A DNA stretch of 64,000 nt, from assembly GCF_000371925.1 (NCBI RefSeq), contig NZ_AQVE01000002.1:1-64000 (forward strand), given 5' to 3'. The translations under genes and the position numbers were made by a program. Below the pieces are notes generated by a model. The model made no database searches. It was not told the origin of the DNA and saw nothing but the letters and a program-made list of their open reading frames with translations. Source of the stretch: Thiolinea disciformis DSM 14473 (GTDB lineage Bacteria > Pseudomonadota > Gammaproteobacteria > Thiotrichales > Thiotrichaceae). Shown one piece after another: positions 34,699-41,539 of this stretch (the first letter of the stretch is position 1; each line of letters opens with the position of its first letter).

Positions 34699-34833
34699 AT
34701 GGACAAAGAAATTGAAGCGGTAACTAACTTACTTCTACAACTACCTGATGAGAAGTTCTATGTATTGAGTCTTGTGGTGGTGGTAGCTCTATTGACCACT
34801 GCATTTATTTTTCGGAACTATCGAAAGAAGTGA
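34699..34833 (+). CDS. 44-residue single-membrane-helix peptide between cas3 and cas5c
   Basis: This frame was found by hand. It runs from the ATG at 34699 to TGA at 34831-34833. The N-terminal half is acidic and amphipathic (MDKEIEAVTNLLLQLPDEKF). One hydrophobic helix follows (~21-38, LSLVVVVALLTTAFIF), and the C-terminus is basic, RNYRKK. This resembles short membrane toxins in general layout, though not any family I recognise. The ribosome binding site is weak (GTGGAA). It lies directly behind a promoter targeted by the solitary CRISPR RNA and 26 bases before cas5c. It could be a CreT-like toxin or simply a small peptide at the head of the cas operon. Confidence 0.5.
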   Translation: MDKEIEAVTNLLLQLPDEKFYVLSLVVVVALLTTAFIFRNYRKK

Positions 34834-34859
34834 TTAGCTCCTAAATTTGGAGATTTAAT

Positions 34860-35570
34860 ATGTATCAATCAAGGCATTACGATTTTAAGTTATGGGGTAA
34901 ATATGCCTTATTTACTGATCCTGTAACTCGAGTGGGTGGCGAAAAGTGTTCTTATCATGTACCGACCTATGAAGCTTTAAAGGGTGTTGCCAAATCCATT
35001 TACTGGAAGCCCACATTGATTTGGGTCATTGATAAAGTGCGGATTGTGAAACCGATTCGTACTCAAACGAAAGGAACTAAACCTTTGGTATTGAGTGGCG
35101 GCAATACCCTAGCCATTTATACCTTTCTTGCCGATGTGGAATATCAAGTGCGAGCGCATTTTGAGTGGAATTTACATCGCCCCGAGTTAGCCGAGGATCG
35201 TAATGCCGCCAAACATGTAGCTATGACAGAGCGTGCCTTAAAACGTGGGGGACGACAGGATATTTTTTTAGGTACACGCGATTGTCAAGGTTATGTCGAA
35301 CCCTGCGAATTTGGTTCAGGTGAAGGCTTTTACGATGCGATAGACGAGTTGACATTTGGCTTGATGTTTCAAGGTTTTGATTATCCCGATGAAACAGGGG
35401 GCAGTGAGCTTTACGCTCGTTTTGGGCAACCTGTCATGAAGCGAGGTGTCATTAGCTTTGAGCAGACCGAAAACTCGATGACTCGTAAATATATTCGTGA
35501 GATGGAACGTAAGTCTTTTGAGTTACATAAGACAGTGCGGATGTTGACAGACGAGGAGTTGGAGGCATGA
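34860..35570 (+). CDS. cas5c: Cas5c (Cas5d), pre-crRNA endonuclease and Cascade subunit
   Basis: A 236-residue type I-C Cas5. In this subtype, which lacks Cas6, Cas5c cuts the repeat at the base of its stem and stays on the 5' handle. The N-terminal ferredoxin-like domain begins YDFKLWGKYALFTDPVTRVGGEKCSY. The catalytic residues known from Cas5d appear at Tyr48 and Lys118-His119 (AAKHVAM). GGAG precedes the ATG. The end overlaps cas8c by 4 bases. Confidence 0.94.
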   Translation: MYQSRHYDFKLWGKYALFTDPVTRVGGEKCSYHVPTYEALKGVAKSIYWKPTLIWVIDKVRIVKPIRTQTKGTKPLVLSGGNTLAIYTFLADVEYQVRAHFEWNLHRPELAEDRNAAKHVAMTERALKRGGRQDIFLGTRDCQGYVEPCEFGSGEGFYDAIDELTFGLMFQGFDYPDETGGSELYARFGQPVMKRGVISFEQTENSMTRKYIREMERKSFELHKTVRMLTDEELEA

Positions 35571-37582
35571 GTTGGTTAGCACAACTTTATGAGACTTACG
35601 AATGCTGTAGTCAGAATGATGAGTTTCTCAAGGGTAATGATAACAATCCCGCGCTATTACCCATTAGTCACACCACGCAAAACGCTCATATTGAAGTAGT
35701 ACTCAATCAAAAAGGTGCATTTTTGCGAGCGCAGGTTTTAGAAAAAAATGATTTATTAACAGTTGTACCTTGTACAGAAGGCTCGGCAGGACGTTCGGGC
35801 AGTAAGCCAGTCCATCATCCTTTGTGTGACAAGCTGCAATACGTAGCAGGAGACTATGTAAACTTTGGGGGAACGGTCACTGTGGGTTATAGCAAAAATC
35901 CACTAGAGCCTTATCAAAATTACCTGAAGGATTTGAGCCAATGGGTCGAATCTGATGATACACACCCCAAAATTCAGGCGATTTATGTTTATGTGAAACA
36001 AGCCTGTTTGATTGCTGATTTGGTAAAGGCACAATGTCTTTATGTTAATGAACAAGGACAATTAATCAAACAGTGGGAAAAAGCACCAAATAGTAAGGAA
36101 GAAGCACCTGCCATTTTTAGAATCATGCCAGCAGGACAAACGATTGAGGCGGCCTTTGTGCGTTGGGTCGTTGAGATACAAGGCGACCGAGAACCACGCA
36201 CATGGCAGGATAGTAGTCTTAGAAAAGCATGGATGAGTTTTTACAGTAAACGAGCTACCACACAAGGTCTTTGTATGGTAACAGGTACAATGTCACCCCT
36301 AGCTACTCAGCATCCTTCGGGTATTAGACACGGTGCAGACAAAGCCAAACTCATCTCATCTAATGATTCCTCCGGTTATACCTTTCGTGGTCGCTTTACT
36401 GATAGTGAGGGCAGTCAAGCCTGTACCGTTTCTTCAGAGGTATCACAAAAAGCCCATAATGCGTTGCGCTGGTTAATACAACGTAAACAAGCCTATCGTT
36501 TGGGGGATCAGGCTTTTATTGTTTGGGCAAAAACAGGAAAACCTTTACCCAGTCCGTGGGCAAATACCAAAGATGCCTTTGACGATGATGAAGATGAGGT
36601 TGATCTAAACAATGATGAGTCGGTCAGTACAGGTCAAATAGGAGACGTAGGGCACGCCTATGCCCAGCGTTTGATACGTAAAATGAAAGGTTATCGTGCT
36701 TCTATTCAGGATACCCAACGCATTTTATTAATGGGTGTGGATTCTGCCACCCCAGGACGTATGGCGGTCACCTTTTACCGTGAATTAGAAAAATCAGAAT
36801 TTTTCGAGCGGCTGGAATACTGGCATCAACAGTTTGCGTGGTTTCAAAACTACGGTAAAGACTCCCACTTTATTGGAGCACCTTCACCTAAAGATATTGC
36901 AGAAGCTGCTTATGGGCAGCGGCTAGATGAAAACCTTAAGAAAGCAACCGTAGAACGCTTACTACCTTGTCTGATTGATAAAGCTCACTTTCCACCTGAT
37001 CTGGTTCGTTCTATCAGTCATCGAGTTAGCAATAAAGCGGCATTTAGCCCTAAGGATTTGTGGGAGTGGGAGAAAATTTTAGGTATTGCTTGCGCCCTAG
37101 TGCGTGGAACACACAAAGAGGAAATGACGATGGGTTTGGATGAAGAACGTACTACCCGTGATTATCTATATGGACGATTGCTGGCAGTGGCTGATTATAT
37201 TGAAGAAATAGCGCAATTAGACAAAGGTAAAAAACAAGATAATAAATCAGATGATGAAAAAAATAGTGAAAAAAAACGCCAAACCAATGCGGCAAGATTT
37301 ATGCAGCGTTTTTCACAGAATCCCAGTCAAACATGGCCAATGTTGTATGACTACCTGAATCCTTATTTGTCTCGTATAAAAACAAACCGTTATGGTCGTT
37401 GGCAGCAAATGATGCAGTTATTAGATGAGATACAAAATAAGTTTGAATCCGTTGATGATTTTAATAGACCTGATCCATTAACAGGTGAATACCTACTAGC
37501 GTATCACTGTCAACGCAAGGCACTTTGGCAAGGCAAAGCTAATAATGAAAGTGAGACCAGTGATTTGGAAAATGACGAGTAA
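35567..37582 (+). CDS. cas8c: Cas8c (Csd1), type I-C Cascade large subunit
   Basis: A 671-residue Csd1-family protein that recognises the PAM within the type I-C Cascade. Family blocks include the N-terminal SWLAQLYETYECC, GKPVHHPLCDKLQYVAGDY-like sequence at ~85-105, MVTGTMSPLATQHP, LRWLIQRKQAYRLGDQAFIVWA, and GRMAVTFYRELEKSEFFERLEYWH. The C-terminal ~150 residues are helical and correspond to Cas11c. An acidic stretch lies at ~340-352 and a Lys/Glu-rich insertion at ~550-570. The start overlaps cas5c, with GGAGG upstream. Confidence 0.94.
   Translation: MSWLAQLYETYECCSQNDEFLKGNDNNPALLPISHTTQNAHIEVVLNQKGAFLRAQVLEKNDLLTVVPCTEGSAGRSGSKPVHHPLCDKLQYVAGDYVNFGGTVTVGYSKNPLEPYQNYLKDLSQWVESDDTHPKIQAIYVYVKQACLIADLVKAQCLYVNEQGQLIKQWEKAPNSKEEAPAIFRIMPAGQTIEAAFVRWVVEIQGDREPRTWQDSSLRKAWMSFYSKRATTQGLCMVTGTMSPLATQHPSGIRHGADKAKLISSNDSSGYTFRGRFTDSEGSQACTVSSEVSQKAHNALRWLIQRKQAYRLGDQAFIVWAKTGKPLPSPWANTKDAFDDDEDEVDLNNDESVSTGQIGDVGHAYAQRLIRKMKGYRASIQDTQRILLMGVDSATPGRMAVTFYRELEKSEFFERLEYWHQQFAWFQNYGKDSHFIGAPSPKDIAEAAYGQRLDENLKKATVERLLPCLIDKAHFPPDLVRSISHRVSNKAAFSPKDLWEWEKILGIACALVRGTHKEEMTMGLDEERTTRDYLYGRLLAVADYIEEIAQLDKGKKQDNKSDDEKNSEKKRQTNAARFMQRFSQNPSQTWPMLYDYLNPYLSRIKTNRYGRWQQMMQLLDEIQNKFESVDDFNRPDPLTGEYLLAYHCQRKALWQGKANNESETSDLENDE
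37130..37582 (+). CDS. cas11c: Cas11c small subunit, internal start within cas8c
   Basis: In type I-C the small Cascade subunit is translated from an internal start in cas8c. Here AGAGG (37117-37121) lies 8 bases before an in-frame ATG at 37130 (a second ATG at 37124 is too close). The 150-residue product would start MGLDEERTTRDYLYGRLLAVADYIEE, a helical protein like known Cas11c. The position, frame and site are seen in sequence; the mechanism is established for the subtype. Confidence 0.7.
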   Translation: MGLDEERTTRDYLYGRLLAVADYIEEIAQLDKGKKQDNKSDDEKNSEKKRQTNAARFMQRFSQNPSQTWPMLYDYLNPYLSRIKTNRYGRWQQMMQLLDEIQNKFESVDDFNRPDPLTGEYLLAYHCQRKALWQGKANNESETSDLENDE

Positions 37583-37612
37583 GTAATCTAATTTTTAAGG
37601 GATATAAATATT

Positions 37613-38422
37613 ATGACATTACAAAACAAAATTGATTTTTCTGTAATTTTGAGCGTAAAAAATGCTAATCCTAATGGCGATCCACTTAATGGCAATCGTC
37701 CACGAACTAACTACGAAAATATTGGCGAAATTAGCGATGTAGCCTTAAAACGTAAAATCCGTAATCGCTTATTGGAACAGGGTTTACCAATTTTTGTGCA
37801 ATCCGATGATTATAAAACGGATGATGCAACCAGCCTACAAGATCGAGCAGATAAGGTTTTAGGTAAAAAGCTGACTAAAGAAGCTGCCTGTGAAACTTGG
37901 TTTGATGTGCGTGCATTTGGGCAAGTGTTTGCGTTTAAATCCAAAGATAAAAAAGCTGGTGATGGTGTTTCTATTCCAGTACGTGGCCCTGTCAGTATTC
38001 AGTCGGCTTTTAGCGTAGGGCCTGTCAGTGTAACCAGCACTCAGATTACTAAAAGCGTCAGTGGTGAAGGTGATGGTACTAAACGAGGCTCGGATACAAT
38101 GGGCATGAAACATCGGGTGGATAGTGGCATTTATGTGTTCAAAGGTAGTATGAATCCACAACTGGCTGAACGCACTGGTTTTAGTAATGCAGATGCAGAT
38201 GTTATTAAGCAGATTCTGCCTAAACTGTTTGAAAATGATGCTTCTTCTGCACGACCTGAAGGAAGTATGGAAGTCTTAAAAGTATTTTGGTGGCAACACA
38301 ACTCCAAAGGTGGTCAATACTCCTCAGCAAAGGTACACGAGAGTTTACATGTGAATAATGATGGTAGTTTTGAACTAAAAGAACTGGATGGTTTAAAAGC
38401 TGAAGTATTAGAAGGTTTTTAG
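37613..38422 (+). CDS. cas7c: Cas7c (Csd2), Cascade backbone subunit
   Basis: A 269-residue Csd2-family RRM-fold protein that polymerises along the crRNA spacer. Diagnostic segments are the N-terminal FSVILSVKNANPNGDPLNGNRPRTNY, VALKRKIRNRLLEQG, RAFGQVFAF, IPVRGPVSIQSAFSVGPVS, and a C-terminal EVLKVFWWQHNSKGGQYSSAKVHESL. It follows cas8c by 30 bases and cas4 starts 2 bases after it. Confidence 0.94.
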   Translation: MTLQNKIDFSVILSVKNANPNGDPLNGNRPRTNYENIGEISDVALKRKIRNRLLEQGLPIFVQSDDYKTDDATSLQDRADKVLGKKLTKEAACETWFDVRAFGQVFAFKSKDKKAGDGVSIPVRGPVSIQSAFSVGPVSVTSTQITKSVSGEGDGTKRGSDTMGMKHRVDSGIYVFKGSMNPQLAERTGFSNADADVIKQILPKLFENDASSARPEGSMEVLKVFWWQHNSKGGQYSSAKVHESLHVNNDGSFELKELDGLKAEVLEGF

Positions 38423-38424
38423 CC

Positions 38425-39051
38425 ATGCCCGAACTCCACCCCATTATGCTCTCCGCCCTGCAACACTACAGCTATTGTCCGCGTCAGTGTGCGTTGATAC
38501 ATCAAGAGCAAATCTTTGAGGATAATGTGTTTACCATTCGTGGGCATTTGGCACATGAGCGGGTGGATAGTGGGGAAAGCGGCATGGAGTATGGCGTGCG
38601 GGTGGAGCGGGCTTTGCCGTTATTTAGTGAGCGTTTAGGTCTAGTGGGTAAGGCGGATGTGGTGGAGTTTCTCGCGGACGGTACGCCTTATCCTGTGGAA
38701 TATAAGCAAGGTAAACGCCAGCAAAAGCTACACGATGAAGTGCAACTCGCCGCCCAAGCACTGTGTTTGGAAGAAATGACGGGTAAGCCTGTACCAGAAG
38801 GGGCAATTTACCACCATAAAACGCGCCGTCGTCGGGTAGTGGCGATTGATACAGCTTTACGCGAACACACGATTGCTTTAGTCCAGCAAGTGCGTGATTT
38901 ATTAGCGTCGGGTGTGATTCCCGCGCCGACATCTGAACGCGCCTTGTGTCAAAATTGTTCCTTAATTGATGCCTGCCAGCCTGATTTAGTGGGGAAAACG
39001 GCGACGCTTGCCCGTTTGCATCAGCATTTATTTGTGGTGGAGGATGAATAG
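38425..39051 (+). CDS. cas4: Cas4, adaptation exonuclease
   Basis: A 208-residue Cas4 of the PD-(D/E)xK family. It trims prespacers and helps select the PAM with Cas1-Cas2. The iron-sulfur ligands are N-terminal cysteines in YCPRQCALIHQEQ (18/22) and C-terminal Cys175, Cys178 and Cys184 (CQNCSLIDAC). Nuclease residues lie in GKADVVEFLADGTPYPVEYKQGK. A toxin-antitoxin pair, rather than cas1, follows it. Confidence 0.93.
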   Translation: MPELHPIMLSALQHYSYCPRQCALIHQEQIFEDNVFTIRGHLAHERVDSGESGMEYGVRVERALPLFSERLGLVGKADVVEFLADGTPYPVEYKQGKRQQKLHDEVQLAAQALCLEEMTGKPVPEGAIYHHKTRRRRVVAIDTALREHTIALVQQVRDLLASGVIPAPTSERALCQNCSLIDACQPDLVGKTATLARLHQHLFVVEDE

Positions 39052-39092
39052 TTCTAGTCTAAGCGTATAGGATTTTAGATAGGAGTTTGTTA

Positions 39093-39308
39093 ATGAGTGC
39101 CTTAAGACAACAAGTTTTACAGGAATTAGTTTCCTTAGACACGCCGAGTTTACTGGCATTGCAAAATTTATTGGTGACCTTGAAACGTCAGCGCGTTCAG
39201 ATGTTGAAACGTGGGGCTGGAGCAGCTAAAAGTCGTACTACTTGGCAAAATAAAGGCTCTGAGAGTATCGCTAAGTTAATTATTGACGATAGGGAAGAGC
39301 GTCTGTGA
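39093..39308 (+). CDS. Antitoxin of a vapBC-type pair inserted in the cas operon
   Basis: A 71-residue protein that lies directly upstream of a PIN toxin and overlaps it by 4 bases. TAGGAG 7 bases before the ATG at 39093 fixes the start (a TTG at 39087 is also in frame). The N-terminus (MSALRQQVLQELVSLDTPSLLALQNLLVTLKRQR) is helical and Leu-rich, and the C-terminal part is basic then acidic, as expected of an antitoxin that wraps a toxin. I do not recognise a DNA-binding fold with certainty. The role is inferred from position. Confidence 0.65.
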   Translation: MSALRQQVLQELVSLDTPSLLALQNLLVTLKRQRVQMLKRGAGAAKSRTTWQNKGSESIAKLIIDDREERL

Positions 39309-39736
39309 ACTTGTTTTTTGATACCTCGGCTTTAGTAAAGTTTTTTCACCAAGAAATGGGTAGTGAGCAAGTTATTGCTCTTATTGAAAAGCCTGAGAAT
39401 GATATTTGGGTATCTGATTTAGCTCGTATTGAGTTCAATAGCGCCTTATATCGCAAGTTCCGTAGGGGTGATCTTGATGCCGTGCAACTAGTTGAAATAG
39501 CATCAGGTTTTCAGGAAGAATGGCAAAATCTTAATGTCCAACCTGTTAGTCAAGCTGTATTGGATGAGGCTGAAGCTTTAATGCAGCGTCAAGGCAAACA
39601 ATTAGGTTTAAGAACATTGGATGCTATTCAATTGGCGAGCTTTGCATTATTAGCGGAGGAAAACTGGGCGTTTGTCGTGGCAGATGGATTACTTGCAGAT
39701 GCAGTAGAAGCTGAACAATTAGCCGTTGCCTTATAA
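39305..39736 (+). CDS. vapC: PIN-domain toxin (VapC-like)
   Basis: A 143-residue PIN-domain ribonuclease. The acidic metal ligands are in place: Asp6 (NLFFDTSALVKFF), Glu43 (LARIEFNSAL), Asp106 (LRTLDAIQLASFALL) and Asp127 (VVADGLL). VapC-type toxins cut tRNA or rRNA when freed from antitoxin. It starts with GTG within the antitoxin stop region. cas1 begins 4 bases after its stop. This module splits the normal cas4-cas1-cas2 order. Confidence 0.85.
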   Translation: MNLFFDTSALVKFFHQEMGSEQVIALIEKPENDIWVSDLARIEFNSALYRKFRRGDLDAVQLVEIASGFQEEWQNLNVQPVSQAVLDEAEALMQRQGKQLGLRTLDAIQLASFALLAEENWAFVVADGLLADAVEAEQLAVAL

Positions 39737-39740
39737 GCTT

Positions 39741-40775
39741 ATGAAACAACTCCTCAATACCCTCTACTTATCCACTAACGATAGCTACCTCAAATTAGAG
39801 GGTGAAACCTTAGTGCTAACTGTCGATAACGTAAAGCGTGGGCAAGTGCCTTTGCATCACTTAGGTTCGATTGTGTGTTTAGGACGCGTAATGATTAGCC
39901 CCAAATTAATGGCGCGGTGTATGCGAGATGGGCGCTCGATTGTTTGGTTGGATGAGAATGGGCGTTTTCATGCACGGGTGGAAGGGCAAGTCAGTGGCAA
40001 TATTTTATTACGCCAAGCGCAATTTCGGGCAGCGGATAAACCTGATGTGGCATTGGGTTTAAGTAAGGCATTTATTGCCGGTAAGCTTAGAAATTCGCGT
40101 AATGTCTTAATGCGCAGTGCGCGGGATAGTAAGGAAGAGTCTGAAAAACAAGTGCTGACCAAAGCTGCCAAAGCCTTAGCGATTAATTTGCGCAATGTAG
40201 AATATGCCGACTCGCCTGCCTCGGTATTAGGTTTGGAAGGTGACGCGGCACGGGTTTATTTTGAGCAATTCAATACCATGATTAAGCCGTCAATGCGTGC
40301 TGAGTTTGAATATAAAGGGCGCAGCCGTCGCCCGCCCAAGGATGCGGTGAATGCCTTAATTTCATTTATTTATGCCTTGATTTTAAACGATTGTCGTAGT
40401 GCTCTAGAAACCGTGGGGCTTGATCCACAACTTGGGTTTTACCATGTAGTACGTCCCGGACGACCTGCGTTAGCCTTGGATTTATTGGAAGAATTTAGAG
40501 CGGTATTGGGCGACCGTTTAGCCCTGACGCTCATTAATCGTGGGCAATTACACGAAAAAGATTTTGAATTTCGAGAAGGTGGCGCGGTTTATTTGAATGA
40601 CACGGGGCGTAAAACGGTGGTATTCGCTTATCAGGAGCGTAAGAAAGAAACCTTGCAGCACCCTATCTTAGAGCAAGCGGTAGAAATTGGTTTATTACCT
40701 TTATTGCAAGCGCGTTTATTAGCGCGTTATTTGCGTGGGGATGTAGCGTCCTATATTCCGTTCCTTAACAAATGA
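39741..40775 (+). CDS. cas1: Cas1 integrase (type I-C)
   Basis: A 344-residue Cas1 of the I-C subtype. It integrates spacers as a complex with Cas2. The N-terminal beta domain begins MKQLLNTLYLSTNDSYLKLEGETLV. The catalytic region contains GDAARVYFEQFNTM (Glu), NDCRSALETVGLDPQLGFYHVVRPGRPALALDLLEEFR (His and Asp/Glu). The ATG at 39741 gives the normal length (the TTG at 39726 would overlap vapC). The ribosome binding site is poor, so it may rely on coupling to vapC. Confidence 0.95.
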   Translation: MKQLLNTLYLSTNDSYLKLEGETLVLTVDNVKRGQVPLHHLGSIVCLGRVMISPKLMARCMRDGRSIVWLDENGRFHARVEGQVSGNILLRQAQFRAADKPDVALGLSKAFIAGKLRNSRNVLMRSARDSKEESEKQVLTKAAKALAINLRNVEYADSPASVLGLEGDAARVYFEQFNTMIKPSMRAEFEYKGRSRRPPKDAVNALISFIYALILNDCRSALETVGLDPQLGFYHVVRPGRPALALDLLEEFRAVLGDRLALTLINRGQLHEKDFEFREGGAVYLNDTGRKTVVFAYQERKKETLQHPILEQAVEIGLLPLLQARLLARYLRGDVASYIPFLNK

Positions 40776-40787
40776 GAATTTTCTTTC

Positions 40788-40815
40788 CTCCCTTAACCCA
40801 AATGGGGTAAGGGAG
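40788..40815 (+). promoter_or_regulatory. Hairpin in cas1-cas2 spacer covering a possible cas2 ribosome binding site
   Basis: CTCCCTTAACCC (40788-40799) pairs with GGGGTAAGGGAG (40804-40815) with one mismatch. The right arm ends in GGGAG, which could otherwise serve as a ribosome binding site. No T-tract follows, so a translation-control or RNA-processing role fits better than termination. Confidence 0.5.
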
Positions 40816-40832
40816 TTAAAGGGTTGATCAAT

Positions 40833-41123
40833 ATGCTGATTTTGGTAAGTTATGATGTATCGACCGAAACCTCTGCGGGGCGACGACGTTTACGGCGGGT
40901 GGCGAAAACTTGTTTGAATTATGGTCAGCGCGTACAAAAGTCCGTGTTTGAATGCAAGGTGGATGCCGCGACTTATGAGTTGTTGAAAGATGCTTTGCTG
41001 AAGGAAATTGATTTGGCTGAAGATAATTTAAGAATTTATCGTCTGGCCGAGCCTTTGAGTAAGAATGTGCAAGAGTTTGGTAAGTTTAAAGCCAAGGATT
41101 TTGAGGCGCCTTTGATGTTGTAA
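40833..41123 (+). CDS. cas2: Cas2
   Basis: A 96-residue Cas2 of the I-C subtype, starting [24 protein letters not shown] with the conserved Asp8 after the first beta strand, followed by [13 protein letters not shown]. It bridges Cas1 dimers during spacer integration. The ATG at 40833 matches the family start and length; a TTG nine bases upstream is also open. It is the last cas gene, with the array leader immediately downstream. Confidence 0.95.
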   Translation: MLILVSYDVSTETSAGRRRLRRVAKTCLNYGQRVQKSVFECKVDAATYELLKDALLKEIDLAEDNLRIYRLAEPLSKNVQEFGKFKAKDFEAPLML

Positions 41124-41334
41124 GTAGCAGGCTTTTGCTATAATGGTTGTATTCCAGCTCCGCGAACCTAGAGCGATAGTCAAAAAGCTGTATGGTTCGC
41201 GATCATTTAAGTTTCTGATTTAATTGGTTTTATTTTTATGCCTTCCATCCGTGAACTAATTTTCCCCTGTTTTCTTTTGAGTTCGCGCCATTCCCCAAAA
41301 AAAGCTATACTTTTCATGCTCTTGCAAAAGGGCG
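41124..41334 (+). promoter_or_regulatory. CRISPR leader
   Basis: This 211-base non-coding stretch lies between cas2 and the first repeat, rich in A/T near the array. TGCTATAAT at 41136-41144 is an extended -10 promoter. An 8-bp perfect inverted repeat CGCGAACC (41161-41168) / GGTTCGCG (41194-41201) lies within it. Repeat orientation (ending GGATTGAAAC on the plus strand) places the leader here. Confidence 0.75.
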
Positions 41335-41513
41335 ATTCTCCCAGCTAATTAAACTGGGAGCGGATTGAAACCACATATTTGGCGTTAGAGAGATAAGGGG
41401 GAACTATTCTCCCAGCTAATTAAACTGGGAGCGGATTGAAACGCCCCTGTCTTGACGGGCTGCTAGGGCCTTAAAAATTCTCCCAGCTAATTAAGCTGGG
41501 AACGGATAAGTAT
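41335..41513 (+). CRISPR. Short type I-C-associated CRISPR array, 3 repeats, 2 spacers
   Basis: The 37-base repeats lie at 41335-41371 and 41406-41442, identical, beginning ATTCTCCCAG and ending GCGGATTGAAAC, with a 7-bp stem CTCCCAG/CTGGGAG. The third at 41477-41513 keeps the stem region (with the stem extended by an A-to-G change) but has lost the conserved end (ACGGATAAG). The spacers are both 34 bases (41372-41405 and 41443-41476). The degenerate repeat marks the leader-distal end. Confidence 0.95.
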
Positions 41514-41539
41514 TTAGGTAATAGAGGGGGTGTAATTTC

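Noticed and set aside
41477-41513. Third CRISPR repeat as a transcription terminator for the array
   Set aside because: Its stem is strong, but no T-tract follows; it is better explained as the degenerate terminal repeat.
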